From Brachyspira hampsonii (GTDB taxonomy: Bacteria > Spirochaetota > Brachyspiria > Brachyspirales > Brachyspiraceae), in assembly GCF_002214805.1 (NCBI RefSeq), contig NZ_CP019914.1:2976001-3040000 (forward strand): a stretch of DNA of 64,000 nt, given 5' to 3'. Each line of letters starts with the position of its first letter. Positions within the stretch are counted from its first letter, which is position 1. The notes under the pieces are model-generated. The model had not been told where the DNA came from. It worked only from the letters and a program-made list of their open reading frames with translations, and did not search any database. The position numbers were made by a program, and so were the translations under genes. This document shows, one piece after another, positions 1 through 8,125 of this stretch.

Positions 1-1
1 A

Positions 2-751
2 AAAAATGCTGATGTAGGAGTTGCTATGGGTATAACAGGTACTGAAGTATCAAAAGAGGCCAGCGATATAGTTCTTCTTGATGATTCATTTGCTACTATA
101 GTAAAAGCAGTTCAATGGGGACGCGGAATCTATGATAATTTTCAGAGATTTATACAGTTTCAGCTTACAGTTAATTTAGCTTCTGTAGTAGTTGTTCTGA
201 TTTCTACATTAACAGGTTTAAAATCTCCATTTTCTGCTATACAGTTGTTATGGATAAATATTATTATGGATGGACCTCCTGCTATAGCTTTGGGACTTGA
301 GCCTATAAGAGATAATTTGATGAAAAGAATGCCTACAAAAAGAAATGCAAGCATTGTAACTAAAAAGATGATATTTAAAATAGTATTTTCAGCTGCTGTT
401 ATGATAGTATTATTTATGCTTCAAAGCAAATTAAATATACTTAATGTTACAGAGGCAGAACAGTCTACAGTATTATTTGCTATGTTTGTAATGTTCCAAA
501 TATTTAATTCTTTCAATAGCAGAGAGTTGGGATTTGACAGTGTATTCAAATATTTCCTTAATAATAAATTAATGCTTTTAAGTATGGGTATTACTTTTAT
601 ATTACAGATATTAGCAACTCAGTATGCTGGCGGATTCTTTAATACTGTGCCTTTAAGTGTAAATACTTGGCTAAAAACTATAGGAATTGCCCTTATTGTT
701 GTTTTAGCTGCGGAGATTTTTAAAATATTTACCAGAATGGTGAAGAGATAA
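2..751 (+). CDS. P-type cation (probably Ca2+) ATPase, C-terminal part
   Basis: The reading frame is open from the left edge (base 2), so the gene starts outside the window. The first residues, NADVGVAMGITGTEVSKEA, are the end of the P domain just after the GDGVNDAPAL hinge motif of P-type ATPases. The rest is the C-terminal membrane domain: a long hydrophobic pair around residues 55-100 with LLWINIIMDGPPA, the M6 signature of PMCA/SERCA-like calcium pumps, then four more hydrophobic segments. A short basic tail ends the protein. The family pumps cations out of the cytoplasm by ATP-driven phosphorylation of an Asp that lies upstream of this window. Ca2+ is the likely ion because of the N and D of the M6 motif; Mn2+ or other cations cannot be excluded. 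Confidence 0.9.
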   Translation, partial: KNADVGVAMGITGTEVSKEASDIVLLDDSFATIVKAVQWGRGIYDNFQRFIQFQLTVNLASVVVVLISTLTGLKSPFSAIQLLWINIIMDGPPAIALGLEPIRDNLMKRMPTKRNASIVTKKMIFKIVFSAAVMIVLFMLQSKLNILNVTEAEQSTVLFAMFVMFQIFNSFNSRELGFDSVFKYFLNNKLMLLSMGITFILQILATQYAGGFFNTVPLSVNTWLKTIGIALIVVLAAEIFKIFTRMVKR

Positions 752-768
752 ATTTTTTAGATTAAAAA

Positions 769-798
769 TTGGAATTATTTTTTAAAATAATGTATAAT
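769..798 (+). promoter_or_regulatory. Promoter for the TPR protein
   Basis: TTGGAA at 769-774 and TATAAT at 793-798 with an 18 bp spacer. Transcription would begin near 805, downstream of the TTG that opens the longest frame at 769, so it favours the ATG at 850 as the true start. Confidence 0.5.
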
Positions 799-849
799 AA
801 TTCCGAATTTATATATAGTGTAAATTTAAAATATAGAGTAGATATAAAA

Positions 850-2253
850 ATGAATAACATTCCTATTATAGTATTTATATGTGTATTCGTTACACTTTTG
901 CTTATAGTTAAAAAGTTTTTGTTTAAGAAACCATCAGATAAAATATCTGATATTGATAAGGTAAATAAATTTCTTAGTGAAGGAAGAAGTGATATTGCTT
1001 TATTAAAACTTAAAGAAATTTTAGCTAAAGATAAACCCGGTACAAAAAGAGCTGAAATACATTCTATGATAGGGGACTGCTATGCCAACATGGAAGAGTA
1101 TTCTTTTGCAATAGTAGAATACAGACATGCTATAGATGAGGGATATAAGAATCCTGAAACTATTTTAGCATTATCCAGAGCTTTAAATAAAATTGGTAAA
1201 AAGGAAGAAGCATTAGCTCAATATCTTACATTATTTAGAATAGATGATTATAAACTTGTGGTTGCTCTAGAAATAGGTGTAATATATTATGATAATAGGC
1301 AATATGAAACTGCAATAAAGTATTTTGATGAAGCATTAGATATACAGCCTAATAATTCAGAAGCCTTAAAATATAAAGCTTTTTGTTTTGTTAATATAGG
1401 CAATTTCAATGATGCTATATCTGGTATGAATAATATATATAAGAAATTCCCAGATGATCCTTTATTGAATTATAATTTAGGAAGAGCTTATAGAGGAAGA
1501 GAAGATTATAAAACTGCTATAAGGTATTATTCCAATTCTTATAAAGATAAAGAATATGCTGTTAAATCATTATATGAGATGGGACTTTGTTATATTAAAT
1601 TAGAAAATATTGAGTCTGCTATAAAAACATTAGAAAAAGCTATAAGTTATGACAGTTATGATAAAGAATTAAATTTGGCCATACTTTATACACTTTCTGA
1701 ATGTTATGATATAGTAGGAAATATTAATAAATCTATGGAGATATTAGAAAGCGTAATTGTAATAGATCCTAATTATAAAGATGCTAATGAAAAGCTTAAC
1801 AATTATAAGGATTCAAGATATAGTGAAAATATTAAAAAATTCTTTAAATTGGAAGGAGATGAATTTTTTGATACTGCTTTAAAAGTTGTAGCAAGCATAG
1901 GGCTTATTCCGTATTCTTCTAAGGTAACTGACAAAAAATATTTTATAGTTTTTGCTAAAGAGAGTAATAGTCCTCATTCTCCTAAGAAGATAGTTTATTT
2001 CAGAACTTCTTATAGTCCTATATTTAATGATGAGCTTGTAAATTTATATGATTATGCGGTTAATGCGAATATTGCTAATACTATATTAATAACTTGTGCT
2101 ATGGTAAGTCCTGATGCTATAAGATATGCTGCTATGTCAAGAATTGATATTGTGGGAATAAAGAGACTTGAGAGTTTACTTGATAAATCTAATCTTACTA
2201 ATTTACCTGTAGGTGTAACTAGAACAGAAGAAAAACTTAATTGGATATTATAA
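850..2253 (+). CDS. Membrane-anchored TPR protein with degenerate Mrr-like C-terminal domain
   Basis: The longest frame opens with TTG at 769, but I choose ATG 850 (467 aa) because the apparent promoter lies inside the upstream extension and because the ATG directly precedes a membrane helix. Residues 3-21 are hydrophobic and followed by lysines, so the bulk should face the cytoplasm. Residues about 35-330 are TPR repeats of the type 'GDCYANMEEYSFAIVEYRHA' and 'YYDNRQYETAIKYFDEALDI'. Residues about 335-450 resemble the restriction-endonuclease-like Mrr fold, most clearly in the C-terminal half (LVNLYDYAV, ILITCAMVSPDAIRYA, IVGIKRLESLL). The QxK catalytic element of Mrr proteins reads YFRTS here, so nuclease activity is unlikely. 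It probably acts as a scaffold. A strong terminator follows. Confidence 0.8.
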   Translation: MNNIPIIVFICVFVTLLLIVKKFLFKKPSDKISDIDKVNKFLSEGRSDIALLKLKEILAKDKPGTKRAEIHSMIGDCYANMEEYSFAIVEYRHAIDEGYKNPETILALSRALNKIGKKEEALAQYLTLFRIDDYKLVVALEIGVIYYDNRQYETAIKYFDEALDIQPNNSEALKYKAFCFVNIGNFNDAISGMNNIYKKFPDDPLLNYNLGRAYRGREDYKTAIRYYSNSYKDKEYAVKSLYEMGLCYIKLENIESAIKTLEKAISYDSYDKELNLAILYTLSECYDIVGNINKSMEILESVIVIDPNYKDANEKLNNYKDSRYSENIKKFFKLEGDEFFDTALKVVASIGLIPYSSKVTDKKYFIVFAKESNSPHSPKKIVYFRTSYSPIFNDELVNLYDYAVNANIANTILITCAMVSPDAIRYAAMSRIDIVGIKRLESLLDKSNLTNLPVGVTRTEEKLNWIL

Positions 2254-2283
2254 GTACAATATTTTAACTTGGTTATAGACGAT

Positions 2284-2319
2284 AAACAGCAGTAGATGAT
2301 ATTCATTCTATTGCTGTTT
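2284..2319 (+). terminator. Rho-independent terminator after the TPR gene
   Basis: A 13 bp stem (AAACAGCAGTAGA against TCTATTGCTGTTT, one G.U pair) with a 10-base loop, followed by T-rich sequence. Confidence 0.85.
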
Positions 2320-2409
2320 TTCTTTTATAATATTTATTTTAGCAGTTGATTTTTATTTAAAAGTAATTCAAAATAATATAAAATTGTTTATGGGATAGTT
2401 TATAGATAA

Positions 2410-2991
2410 ATGAAAAAAGTACAGGATTTTTATTTTAAAAAGGCAAAAGAAGAAAATTATAAAGCTAGAAGTGTATTTAAATTAGAAGAGGCTCAAAATA
2501 AATTCAAATTTATAAAGGCATCAGATACAGTTCTTGATGTTGGATGTTCTCCCGGATCTTTCAGTCAGTATATGCTCAATAAAATATTGAAAAGCGGCTG
2601 TGTTGTAGGAGTTGACATACTGCCTAATTCATTTGCTCATCAAAGATTTACATTCATATTGGGAGATATAAAAGAAATGGATATTACATCATTCAATAAT
2701 ACTTTATTTGATGTTGTAGTAAGCGATGCTATGCCTAACACTACATCTGATAGGGAAACTAATCATTTTCGTTCTATATCTTTATGCAGAGCTATATTTA
2801 ATTTAGCTAAAGATGTATTAAAAGAGAATGGACATTTTTTTATAAAGGTTTTTGATGGTAAAGATTTGCAGATGTTCAAGAAAGAATTATCTGAATATTT
2901 TGATTCTATAAATGTATTTAAACCTAAAAGCTCAAGAGATGAAAGCAGAGAAATATTTTTATTTTGTAAAAACTTTAAAAAGTTACGATAA
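2410..2991 (+). CDS. rlmE: RlmE/FtsJ 23S rRNA 2'-O-ribose methyltransferase
   Basis: A 193-residue protein of the RrmJ/FtsJ family, which methylates the 2'-O of U2552 in the 23S rRNA A-loop using SAM. The SAM-binding motif LDVGCSPGSF is at residues 42-51. The family's K-D-K-E catalytic tetrad is visible as K24 (RSVFK), D106 (VVVSDAMPN), K146 (FFIKVF) and E181 (ESREIF). It is slightly shorter than the 209-residue E. coli enzyme, mainly at the N-terminus. The next gene starts 17 bases downstream after an AAGGAG site, so the two are probably one transcript. Confidence 0.92.
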   Translation: MKKVQDFYFKKAKEENYKARSVFKLEEAQNKFKFIKASDTVLDVGCSPGSFSQYMLNKILKSGCVVGVDILPNSFAHQRFTFILGDIKEMDITSFNNTLFDVVVSDAMPNTTSDRETNHFRSISLCRAIFNLAKDVLKENGHFFIKVFDGKDLQMFKKELSEYFDSINVFKPKSSRDESREIFLFCKNFKKLR

Positions 2992-3008
2992 TATAAAAAG
3001 GAGTAATA

Positions 3009-3431
3009 ATGAAAAGAGAATTTGCTTTGGTATTGGAAACTTATGAAAATAATGTAGCTAAAGTTGAATTGCAGAGAAGTGCAAGCTGCGACGGATGTAC
3101 TATATGTAATTCAGGAAAACCTGTTGTACTTAGAGCATTTAATAAAATTAATGCTGATAAAGGAGACAGTGTCGTTATAGAAGTTGAAGAATTAAAAAAA
3201 GGAACTAACTTTTTTGTTTATGTAATACCTTTGATTTGTCTTATAGCAGGATATTTCATTGGAGAGTATATATCTAAATTATCAAATATAGAGCATAATT
3301 TAGGTCCTATATTTTCTTTTATTGTATTTTTTATTTATGTTATTTTGGGATTACGAAAATTAAAAAAGGATAATAAAATAATAGCGAATATAATTTGCAA
3401 AAATAAAGTTATAGAAAATTTTGATAAATAG
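3009..3431 (+). CDS. RseC/MucC-like SoxR-reducing system membrane protein
   Basis: A 140-residue protein of the RseC/MucC family. The N-terminal part carries the family cysteine cluster C27-x2-C30-x2-C33 (CDGCTIC). Two membrane helices follow, at about residues 66-86 and 98-118. Family members act at the inner membrane with sigma-E signalling or with Rnf electron transport and SoxR reduction. None of those partners is in the window, so the exact role here is open. An AAGGAG ribosome site precedes ATG 3009. The 3' end nearly touches the next gene, suggesting an operon from rlmE onward. Confidence 0.8.
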   Translation: MKREFALVLETYENNVAKVELQRSASCDGCTICNSGKPVVLRAFNKINADKGDSVVIEVEELKKGTNFFVYVIPLICLIAGYFIGEYISKLSNIEHNLGPIFSFIVFFIYVILGLRKLKKDNKIIANIICKNKVIENFDK

Positions 3432-3438
3432 GCTTTAT

Positions 3439-3918
3439 ATGAGAAGAATAATACCAACCATAATAACTATTATTGCCGTATCAATCATAACATATCTTTT
3501 GATTTCTAAAGATAGACCTTATGATGAATTATACACAATAGGAAATGATGCTGTATCGTCTTTGAATAAAGTTACAGGTCTTAAAGTACATCCTAAAATA
3601 GATAATATAGAAGAAGGGGACATAAAGATATTAAATTTTTATAATGTTGATGATGTGCTTAGCTATAGTGTTAAGTATGCAAATTATCTATGGAAGAATG
3701 AAGGATATTATATCACAACAAATTATTATTTTGGAAAAAAGCCTGATGGAAAAATAGAGCTTGCAAAAAACTCATCTGAAAGCGGCAGAGTTATAAGAAT
3801 AAATGTGGAGTGTAATACTAATAATTCATTTACGGTTATATTAAGTTTACTCAATGGCAGTTTAATAATGAGAAACACTAATGAAATAAATACCAATAAA
3901 ATGAATACTAATGAATGA
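3439..3918 (+). CDS. Hypothetical membrane-anchored protein
   Basis: I take ATG 3439 (159 aa) rather than the TTG at 3421, because the ATG directly precedes an N-terminal membrane helix (MRRIIPTIITIIAVSIITYL) and the TTG would overlap the upstream gene. The remaining 130 residues look soluble and would lie outside the cytoplasm. The C-terminus is a short Asn/Thr repeat (NTNEINTNKMNTNE). I do not recognise a family. The 7-base gap to the RseC-like gene suggests co-transcription. Confidence 0.65.
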   Translation: MRRIIPTIITIIAVSIITYLLISKDRPYDELYTIGNDAVSSLNKVTGLKVHPKIDNIEEGDIKILNFYNVDDVLSYSVKYANYLWKNEGYYITTNYYFGKKPDGKIELAKNSSESGRVIRINVECNTNNSFTVILSLLNGSLIMRNTNEINTNKMNTNE

Positions 3919-4010
3919 TTAAATAAAATCTTTAATATTGATTTAAAATTAATTGTATTTTTATACTTTATAATAGTATGACATATCATAAATAAAAAAT
4001 AATTAATATC

Positions 4011-4038
4011 TTGTTATATACTAATTATAAAGTATAAT
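4011..4038 (+). promoter_or_regulatory. Promoter of first cNBD-array gene
   Basis: TTGTTA at 4011-4016, 16 bp spacer, TATAAT at 4033-4038. It has the same geometry as the promoters of the other three array genes. Confidence 0.6.
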
Positions 4039-4068
4039 ATTTATATATAAAATTTGTGGGTATTAATT

Positions 4069-5253
4069 ATGATTAATTTTAATATAGTTGAATTTAAAAA
4101 AGATTCTGCAATATTTGTTGCGGGAGAAAATGCAAGAGAAGTATTTTATATAATTAAAGAGGGTGTTGTAGTAGACAAAAATTATGTTATAGAAAACACT
4201 AATTTTGAATTTACTTCTGGAGATATAATAGGTATTGTTCCTGCTGTGCTTTCAGAGCCTTATTATTCAACTGCAATAGCTGCAACAGATGTACAATTAG
4301 TAGAAATATATGCCGGTGATATCTACAATATAGAAGATACAAAAATAATAGAGAAAATATACAAATATTTAATAAAATTTATGGAAATATGGCTAGGCAA
4401 ATATTTTTATACATTGTCAGAATCTTTAAATATCGGAAGCTATAAAGAAAACGATGCTTTTGAAATTGCAAATATTTATAATAACAATGGATATAAATCG
4501 GCCGCTCTTTATATGTATAAAAAAATTATAGAAATGTTTCCTAATGAAGACCATACTGAAATAAATAATAAAATAAATGAAATAGAAACTAATTATAATA
4601 TAAAACCTCCTTTAGAAATAGGGTCTAATCTTCAGGAATATAAATCAGGCACTTGTATATTTTCTGAATTAGAAAGTAATACAAATCTATATGTAATAAG
4701 AGACGGAAAAGTTGGGGTTTATAGTGTATTTGACGGAAAAATTATTACTAGAATAATATTTAAAAGCGGAAATATTATAGGCTATAAACCTATATTTGGA
4801 AATAAGCTTCTTCTTACAACATGCATAACATTAGAAGATACAATACTTCAGTCTGTAAATAAAGAAGATTTTCTGATATTGGCTTCTAATAATACAAAAC
4901 TTCAGTACCATCTTGTAAACATAATGGCTAGAAGAACATACAATACGATAATAAAAAGCTACAGCATAACAATAAAAAGTCCTGTTGGTAAATTTTATAG
5001 TATGGTATATTCTTTTGTAAAAACTGAATTGCTGTTTGATAAAAATATTGATTTTTTAGAACTGCCGTATACTGTTCGAGATATAAGTAGTATGGTTGGT
5101 ATAGAAAATACTAATTATATAAAATCAGAAATGAATAAAACTAAAGTAATATTATTCTCTAGCGATGAAAAAATAATAATACCAAATATAAAAAATTTCT
5201 TTAAAGAGTATGATATGTATAGAAAGAGAAATTCAACTCCTAATATATCTTAA
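4069..5253 (+). CDS. Double cyclic-nucleotide-binding-domain Crp-like protein, array copy 1
   Basis: The frame also allows TTG 4054, but ATG 4069 (394 aa) gives the N-terminus shared with the next three genes and sits about 30 bases after the -10 box. Residues about 8-95 form a cNBD jelly roll (IFVAGENAREVFYIIKEG, then GDIIGIVPAVLSEPYYST). A helical part with one TPR-like unit (YKSAALYMYKKIIEMFPNE) follows, then a second cNBD at about 190-285 (YKSGTCIFSELESNTNLYVI). The C-terminus (VRDISSMVGIENTNYIKSEM) resembles the Crp winged helix. The Arg that contacts cNMP phosphate in CRP is Tyr in domain 1, and domain 2 lacks the cassette, so cAMP binding is doubtful. It may sense another ligand, or the fold may serve protein contacts. 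Confidence 0.85.
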   Translation: MINFNIVEFKKDSAIFVAGENAREVFYIIKEGVVVDKNYVIENTNFEFTSGDIIGIVPAVLSEPYYSTAIAATDVQLVEIYAGDIYNIEDTKIIEKIYKYLIKFMEIWLGKYFYTLSESLNIGSYKENDAFEIANIYNNNGYKSAALYMYKKIIEMFPNEDHTEINNKINEIETNYNIKPPLEIGSNLQEYKSGTCIFSELESNTNLYVIRDGKVGVYSVFDGKIITRIIFKSGNIIGYKPIFGNKLLLTTCITLEDTILQSVNKEDFLILASNNTKLQYHLVNIMARRTYNTIIKSYSITIKSPVGKFYSMVYSFVKTELLFDKNIDFLELPYTVRDISSMVGIENTNYIKSEMNKTKVILFSSDEKIIIPNIKNFFKEYDMYRKRNSTPNIS

Positions 5254-5599
5254 TTAATAGTTTTATAATGAATAGATAGAATATTTTTCTATTGCATTAA
5301 TTATATTTATATATAGTTTTTATATTTTTTTAATAAATATAATATAGTCATTTTATTTTACTATTAAAATATATTGCTTAGTATACTGTTTAAATGTCAT
5401 TTGTTTATATTTAAATAATGAAAAAATTTATATCGAATTAAATATATGAAATTATAGAAATGATTTTAATATTAAGCAATAAATATAAAAAATTGTTTTA
5501 AAGAATGCAAAAATTATATAATATAACCTTTTATTATTGTTGACATAATTTCTCTAAGTATTATAATTTTTACATTAAATAATATTAAAGAATATATTT
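5254..5599. other. 346-base intergenic stretch between array copies 1 and 2
   Basis: Very AT-rich with no credible ORF. It holds the promoter of copy 2 near its right end and an interrupted inverted repeat (ATTGCTTA at 5373-5380 against TAAGCAAT at 5473-5480). Nothing else is recognised. Confidence 0.6.
5540..5567 (+). promoter_or_regulatory. Promoter of cNBD-array copy 2
   Basis: TTGACA at 5540-5545, 16 bp spacer, TATAAT at 5562-5567: both hexamers match consensus. The -35 context GTTGACATAATT is repeated before copy 3. Confidence 0.8.
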
Positions 5600-6754
5600 A
5601 TGGAAAAATACAGATTAGTTAAATATAAAAAAGGTGATATTATATTAAAAAATACTAAAATTGCTAAAGACTGTTTCTATATAATTTTGAAAGGAAGTGT
5701 TGTATCTTATAATAATTTTTACGATAATTCATATACATATAAAATGGGAAATATCATCGGTTTAATAGCATCTATAACAAAAGAACCTTACTATTCTACT
5801 GTAGAGGCAACAGAGGATACTGAATTATTTGAAATAAAAATAGAAAATATAAACAGAATTAATAATAAGCATTTAATAAATAAGATATTAAATTATTTAT
5901 CATTTGTATTTGAAATTTGGCTTAGTAAATATTATAGTTTAATAGTAAAAAACAAGGTAGATCTCTACAATAAAGAAGAGATATTAACTATGGCATCAAT
6001 TTATAAAAATAATGGATTTACTGATGCTAGCTATAAATTATGTTCATCATATATTAATCTACTAAGCAATAATACTAATGATATTAATAATGTTAAAGAA
6101 TTTATGAAAACATTAATTACATCAAAAGATCCGGAAAATATAGGTGGTAATTCTTATAAGATGTATAAAGGATATTGTATATACAATGAACTTGAAACTA
6201 CAAATCATGTTTATTATATAAGATCAGGAAGAATTGGAATATATAATATAGCAGATTCTAATTATATTACTAGAATGATATATCCTGAACAATTTATTAT
6301 TGATGACTATTCCCCTATGCTTGAGTATAAAACCCTATTTACAACTGCTGTAGTTTTAGAAGATTCTATTATAGATATTATGACTAAAGAAGAATTAATA
6401 AAAATGCTTCATGATAATGCCGAATTAAGATTCCAAATTATAAAAATGATATCTATGAAAGTTATAAGTACAATATTAAAAATCAAATCTATGAAGAAAA
6501 TAGAATTAAAAGATAGGCTAATAGTATTAATATATTCTATTCTAAAAATAGAAACTTTATTTTATGAAAAAACATATATAAAACTATACTACAAAATAGA
6601 AGATATAAAAAATATGATGCATGATAGTACCGATACAAATGAAATAACAAACTCATTAAAAAATATAGATTATTTAGAAATTGATGATTCTAATAATATA
6701 ATAATTGAAGATATAGATAAGTATTTTAAAGAATATGAAAGTTATACAAATTAA
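5600..6754 (+). CDS. Double cyclic-nucleotide-binding-domain Crp-like protein, array copy 2
   Basis: A 384-residue paralog of the preceding gene with the same order: cNBD 1 at about 8-95 (KGDIILKNTKIAKDCFYIIL, MGNIIGLIASITKEPYYST), a helical and TPR-like linker (GFTDASYKLCSSYINLL), cNBD 2 at about 185-285 (MYKGYCIYNELETTNHVYYI) and a C-terminal winged-helix-like part. That last part (YYKIEDIKNMMHDSTDTNE) is more eroded than in copies 1 and 4, so DNA binding is less sure. The EPYYST signature stands where CRP has its phosphate-binding Arg-Ser/Thr. There is no clear Shine-Dalgarno sequence before ATG 5600. It is transcribed from its own consensus promoter. Confidence 0.83.
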   Translation: MEKYRLVKYKKGDIILKNTKIAKDCFYIILKGSVVSYNNFYDNSYTYKMGNIIGLIASITKEPYYSTVEATEDTELFEIKIENINRINNKHLINKILNYLSFVFEIWLSKYYSLIVKNKVDLYNKEEILTMASIYKNNGFTDASYKLCSSYINLLSNNTNDINNVKEFMKTLITSKDPENIGGNSYKMYKGYCIYNELETTNHVYYIRSGRIGIYNIADSNYITRMIYPEQFIIDDYSPMLEYKTLFTTAVVLEDSIIDIMTKEELIKMLHDNAELRFQIIKMISMKVISTILKIKSMKKIELKDRLIVLIYSILKIETLFYEKTYIKLYYKIEDIKNMMHDSTDTNEITNSLKNIDYLEIDDSNNIIIEDIDKYFKEYESYTN

Positions 6755-6832
6755 TTTTTATATAAGATATTGTAATACATAATTATGATAATTTTTTAAA
6801 ATAAAAACCGCATAATCTAATTATTTTTTTTG

Positions 6833-6860
6833 TTGACATAATTATATCATATAGTATAAT
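6833..6860 (+). promoter_or_regulatory. Promoter of cNBD-array copy 3
   Basis: TTGACA at 6833-6838, 16 bp spacer, TATAAT at 6855-6860. Confidence 0.8.
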
Positions 6861-6917
6861 TCAGCTGTTAGTAGTGTTGTTTTAAATTTAGGAATATTTA
6901 AATATACATAGTAAAGC

Positions 6918-8075
6918 ATGAATAATTACAGAACCATTAAATTCCCAAAGTCATCTTTTATATATGAGGAAGGAAATTTTCCCAAAGATTCTTTTTATAT
7001 AATAACCAAAGGTAAAGCAATATCTTATGCAATAAATTCTAGTAATTATGATAGAGAGTATAAAGTTGGACATATTATAGGATTAGTAAATTTAGCTGCA
7101 GGAGAGCCGTATACAATAACTATGAAAGCAGAAGAAGATGTTGAAGTTTTAGAATTATCATTATCAGATATAAATAATATCACAAGTAATGATTTAATAA
7201 CAACAATATATAATTATTTTAATACTACATTAGAAACTTGGCTATCTCGTTATTATACAAATTTAGTAAAAAATAAAGTAGATTTATATTATAAAGAAAA
7301 TATATTCACTATGGCAGAAATATATCTAAAAAATGAATTTCCTGATGCTGCTTATAAACTGTATGAAAACTATATAGATACATTAGAAAATAAAGATGAT
7401 ATAGAATCTACAAAAAAAGAATTATTAAAACTTCCCAAACCTAATAATCCAAGTATGTTTACTTCAAATATATTTTTATATAAAAAGGGAAGCTGCTTAT
7501 ATACAGAATTTAAAGCAAGCAATCATTTATATATAATATTATCCGGTAGAATAGGGATATATAATATTGTAAACGGAAAACTTTTACTTAAAGATATATA
7601 CAAAAAAAATTATGTTCTTGATGGATATGAACCCAAATTAGAATATAAGCCTTTATTAACTTCAGCTATTGCTTTAGAATCATCTTATGTAAAAGTAGTA
7701 ACTAAAGAAGAGTTTATAGAAATGCTGATAAGAGATAAGCATTTTAGAAGCTGTCATGTAAAAATGATGTCAATGAAAGTAATAAATATATTATTTAAAA
7801 TAAAAGCAATAGAAGAAAAAAATAAAATTTTTAAATTATTTATATTGATATCTGCTTTGCTTAAAATAGAAACTCTGTTTGAAGATATAAATACAGCCAT
7901 ATTAAGCTATACTATTTATGATATACAAAATTCATTGAATTTAGAAATGGATGATATTATTAATAATTTAAAAAAAATAAAAACTTTAGAAATAGTAAAT
8001 GATAAATATATAAGAATTGCAAATATTAATGATTTTTTTAAAGAATACTATGAATATCAAAAAAATAATTATTGA
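6918..8075 (+). CDS. Double cyclic-nucleotide-binding-domain Crp-like protein, array copy 3
   Basis: A 385-residue paralog. cNBD 1 spans about 8-95 (FIYEEGNFPKDSFYIITKG, then VGHIIGLVNLAAGEPYTIT). The linker again holds a TPR-like unit (EFPDAAYKLYENYIDTLEN). cNBD 2 is at about 190-285 (YKKGSCLYTEFKASNHLYII) and the C-terminus is winged-helix-like (YTIYDIQNSLNLEMDDIINN). Domain 1 has EPYTIT rather than EPYYST, so it has diverged at the ligand cassette position. The TGA stop at 8073-8075 lies inside the -35 hexamer of copy 4. No strong ribosome site precedes the ATG. Confidence 0.83.
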   Translation: MNNYRTIKFPKSSFIYEEGNFPKDSFYIITKGKAISYAINSSNYDREYKVGHIIGLVNLAAGEPYTITMKAEEDVEVLELSLSDINNITSNDLITTIYNYFNTTLETWLSRYYTNLVKNKVDLYYKENIFTMAEIYLKNEFPDAAYKLYENYIDTLENKDDIESTKKELLKLPKPNNPSMFTSNIFLYKKGSCLYTEFKASNHLYIILSGRIGIYNIVNGKLLLKDIYKKNYVLDGYEPKLEYKPLLTSAIALESSYVKVVTKEEFIEMLIRDKHFRSCHVKMMSMKVINILFKIKAIEEKNKIFKLFILISALLKIETLFEDINTAILSYTIYDIQNSLNLEMDDIINNLKKIKTLEIVNDKYIRIANINDFFKEYYEYQKNNY

Positions 8076-8099
8076 CATACATTATAAATGTATTAAAAT
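8072..8099 (+). promoter_or_regulatory. Promoter of cNBD-array copy 4, overlapping the stop of copy 3
   Basis: TTGACA at 8072-8077, 16 bp spacer, TAAAAT at 8094-8099. The stop codon of copy 3 (TGA, 8073-8075) is part of the -35 box. Confidence 0.7.
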
Positions 8100-8125
8100 G
8101 TTTACAAACAATATAGGAATTATTT

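Noticed and set aside
769-849. TTG-initiated N-terminal extension of the TPR protein
   Set aside because: A promoter with TATAAT lies inside it, and the ATG at 850 directly precedes the membrane helix.
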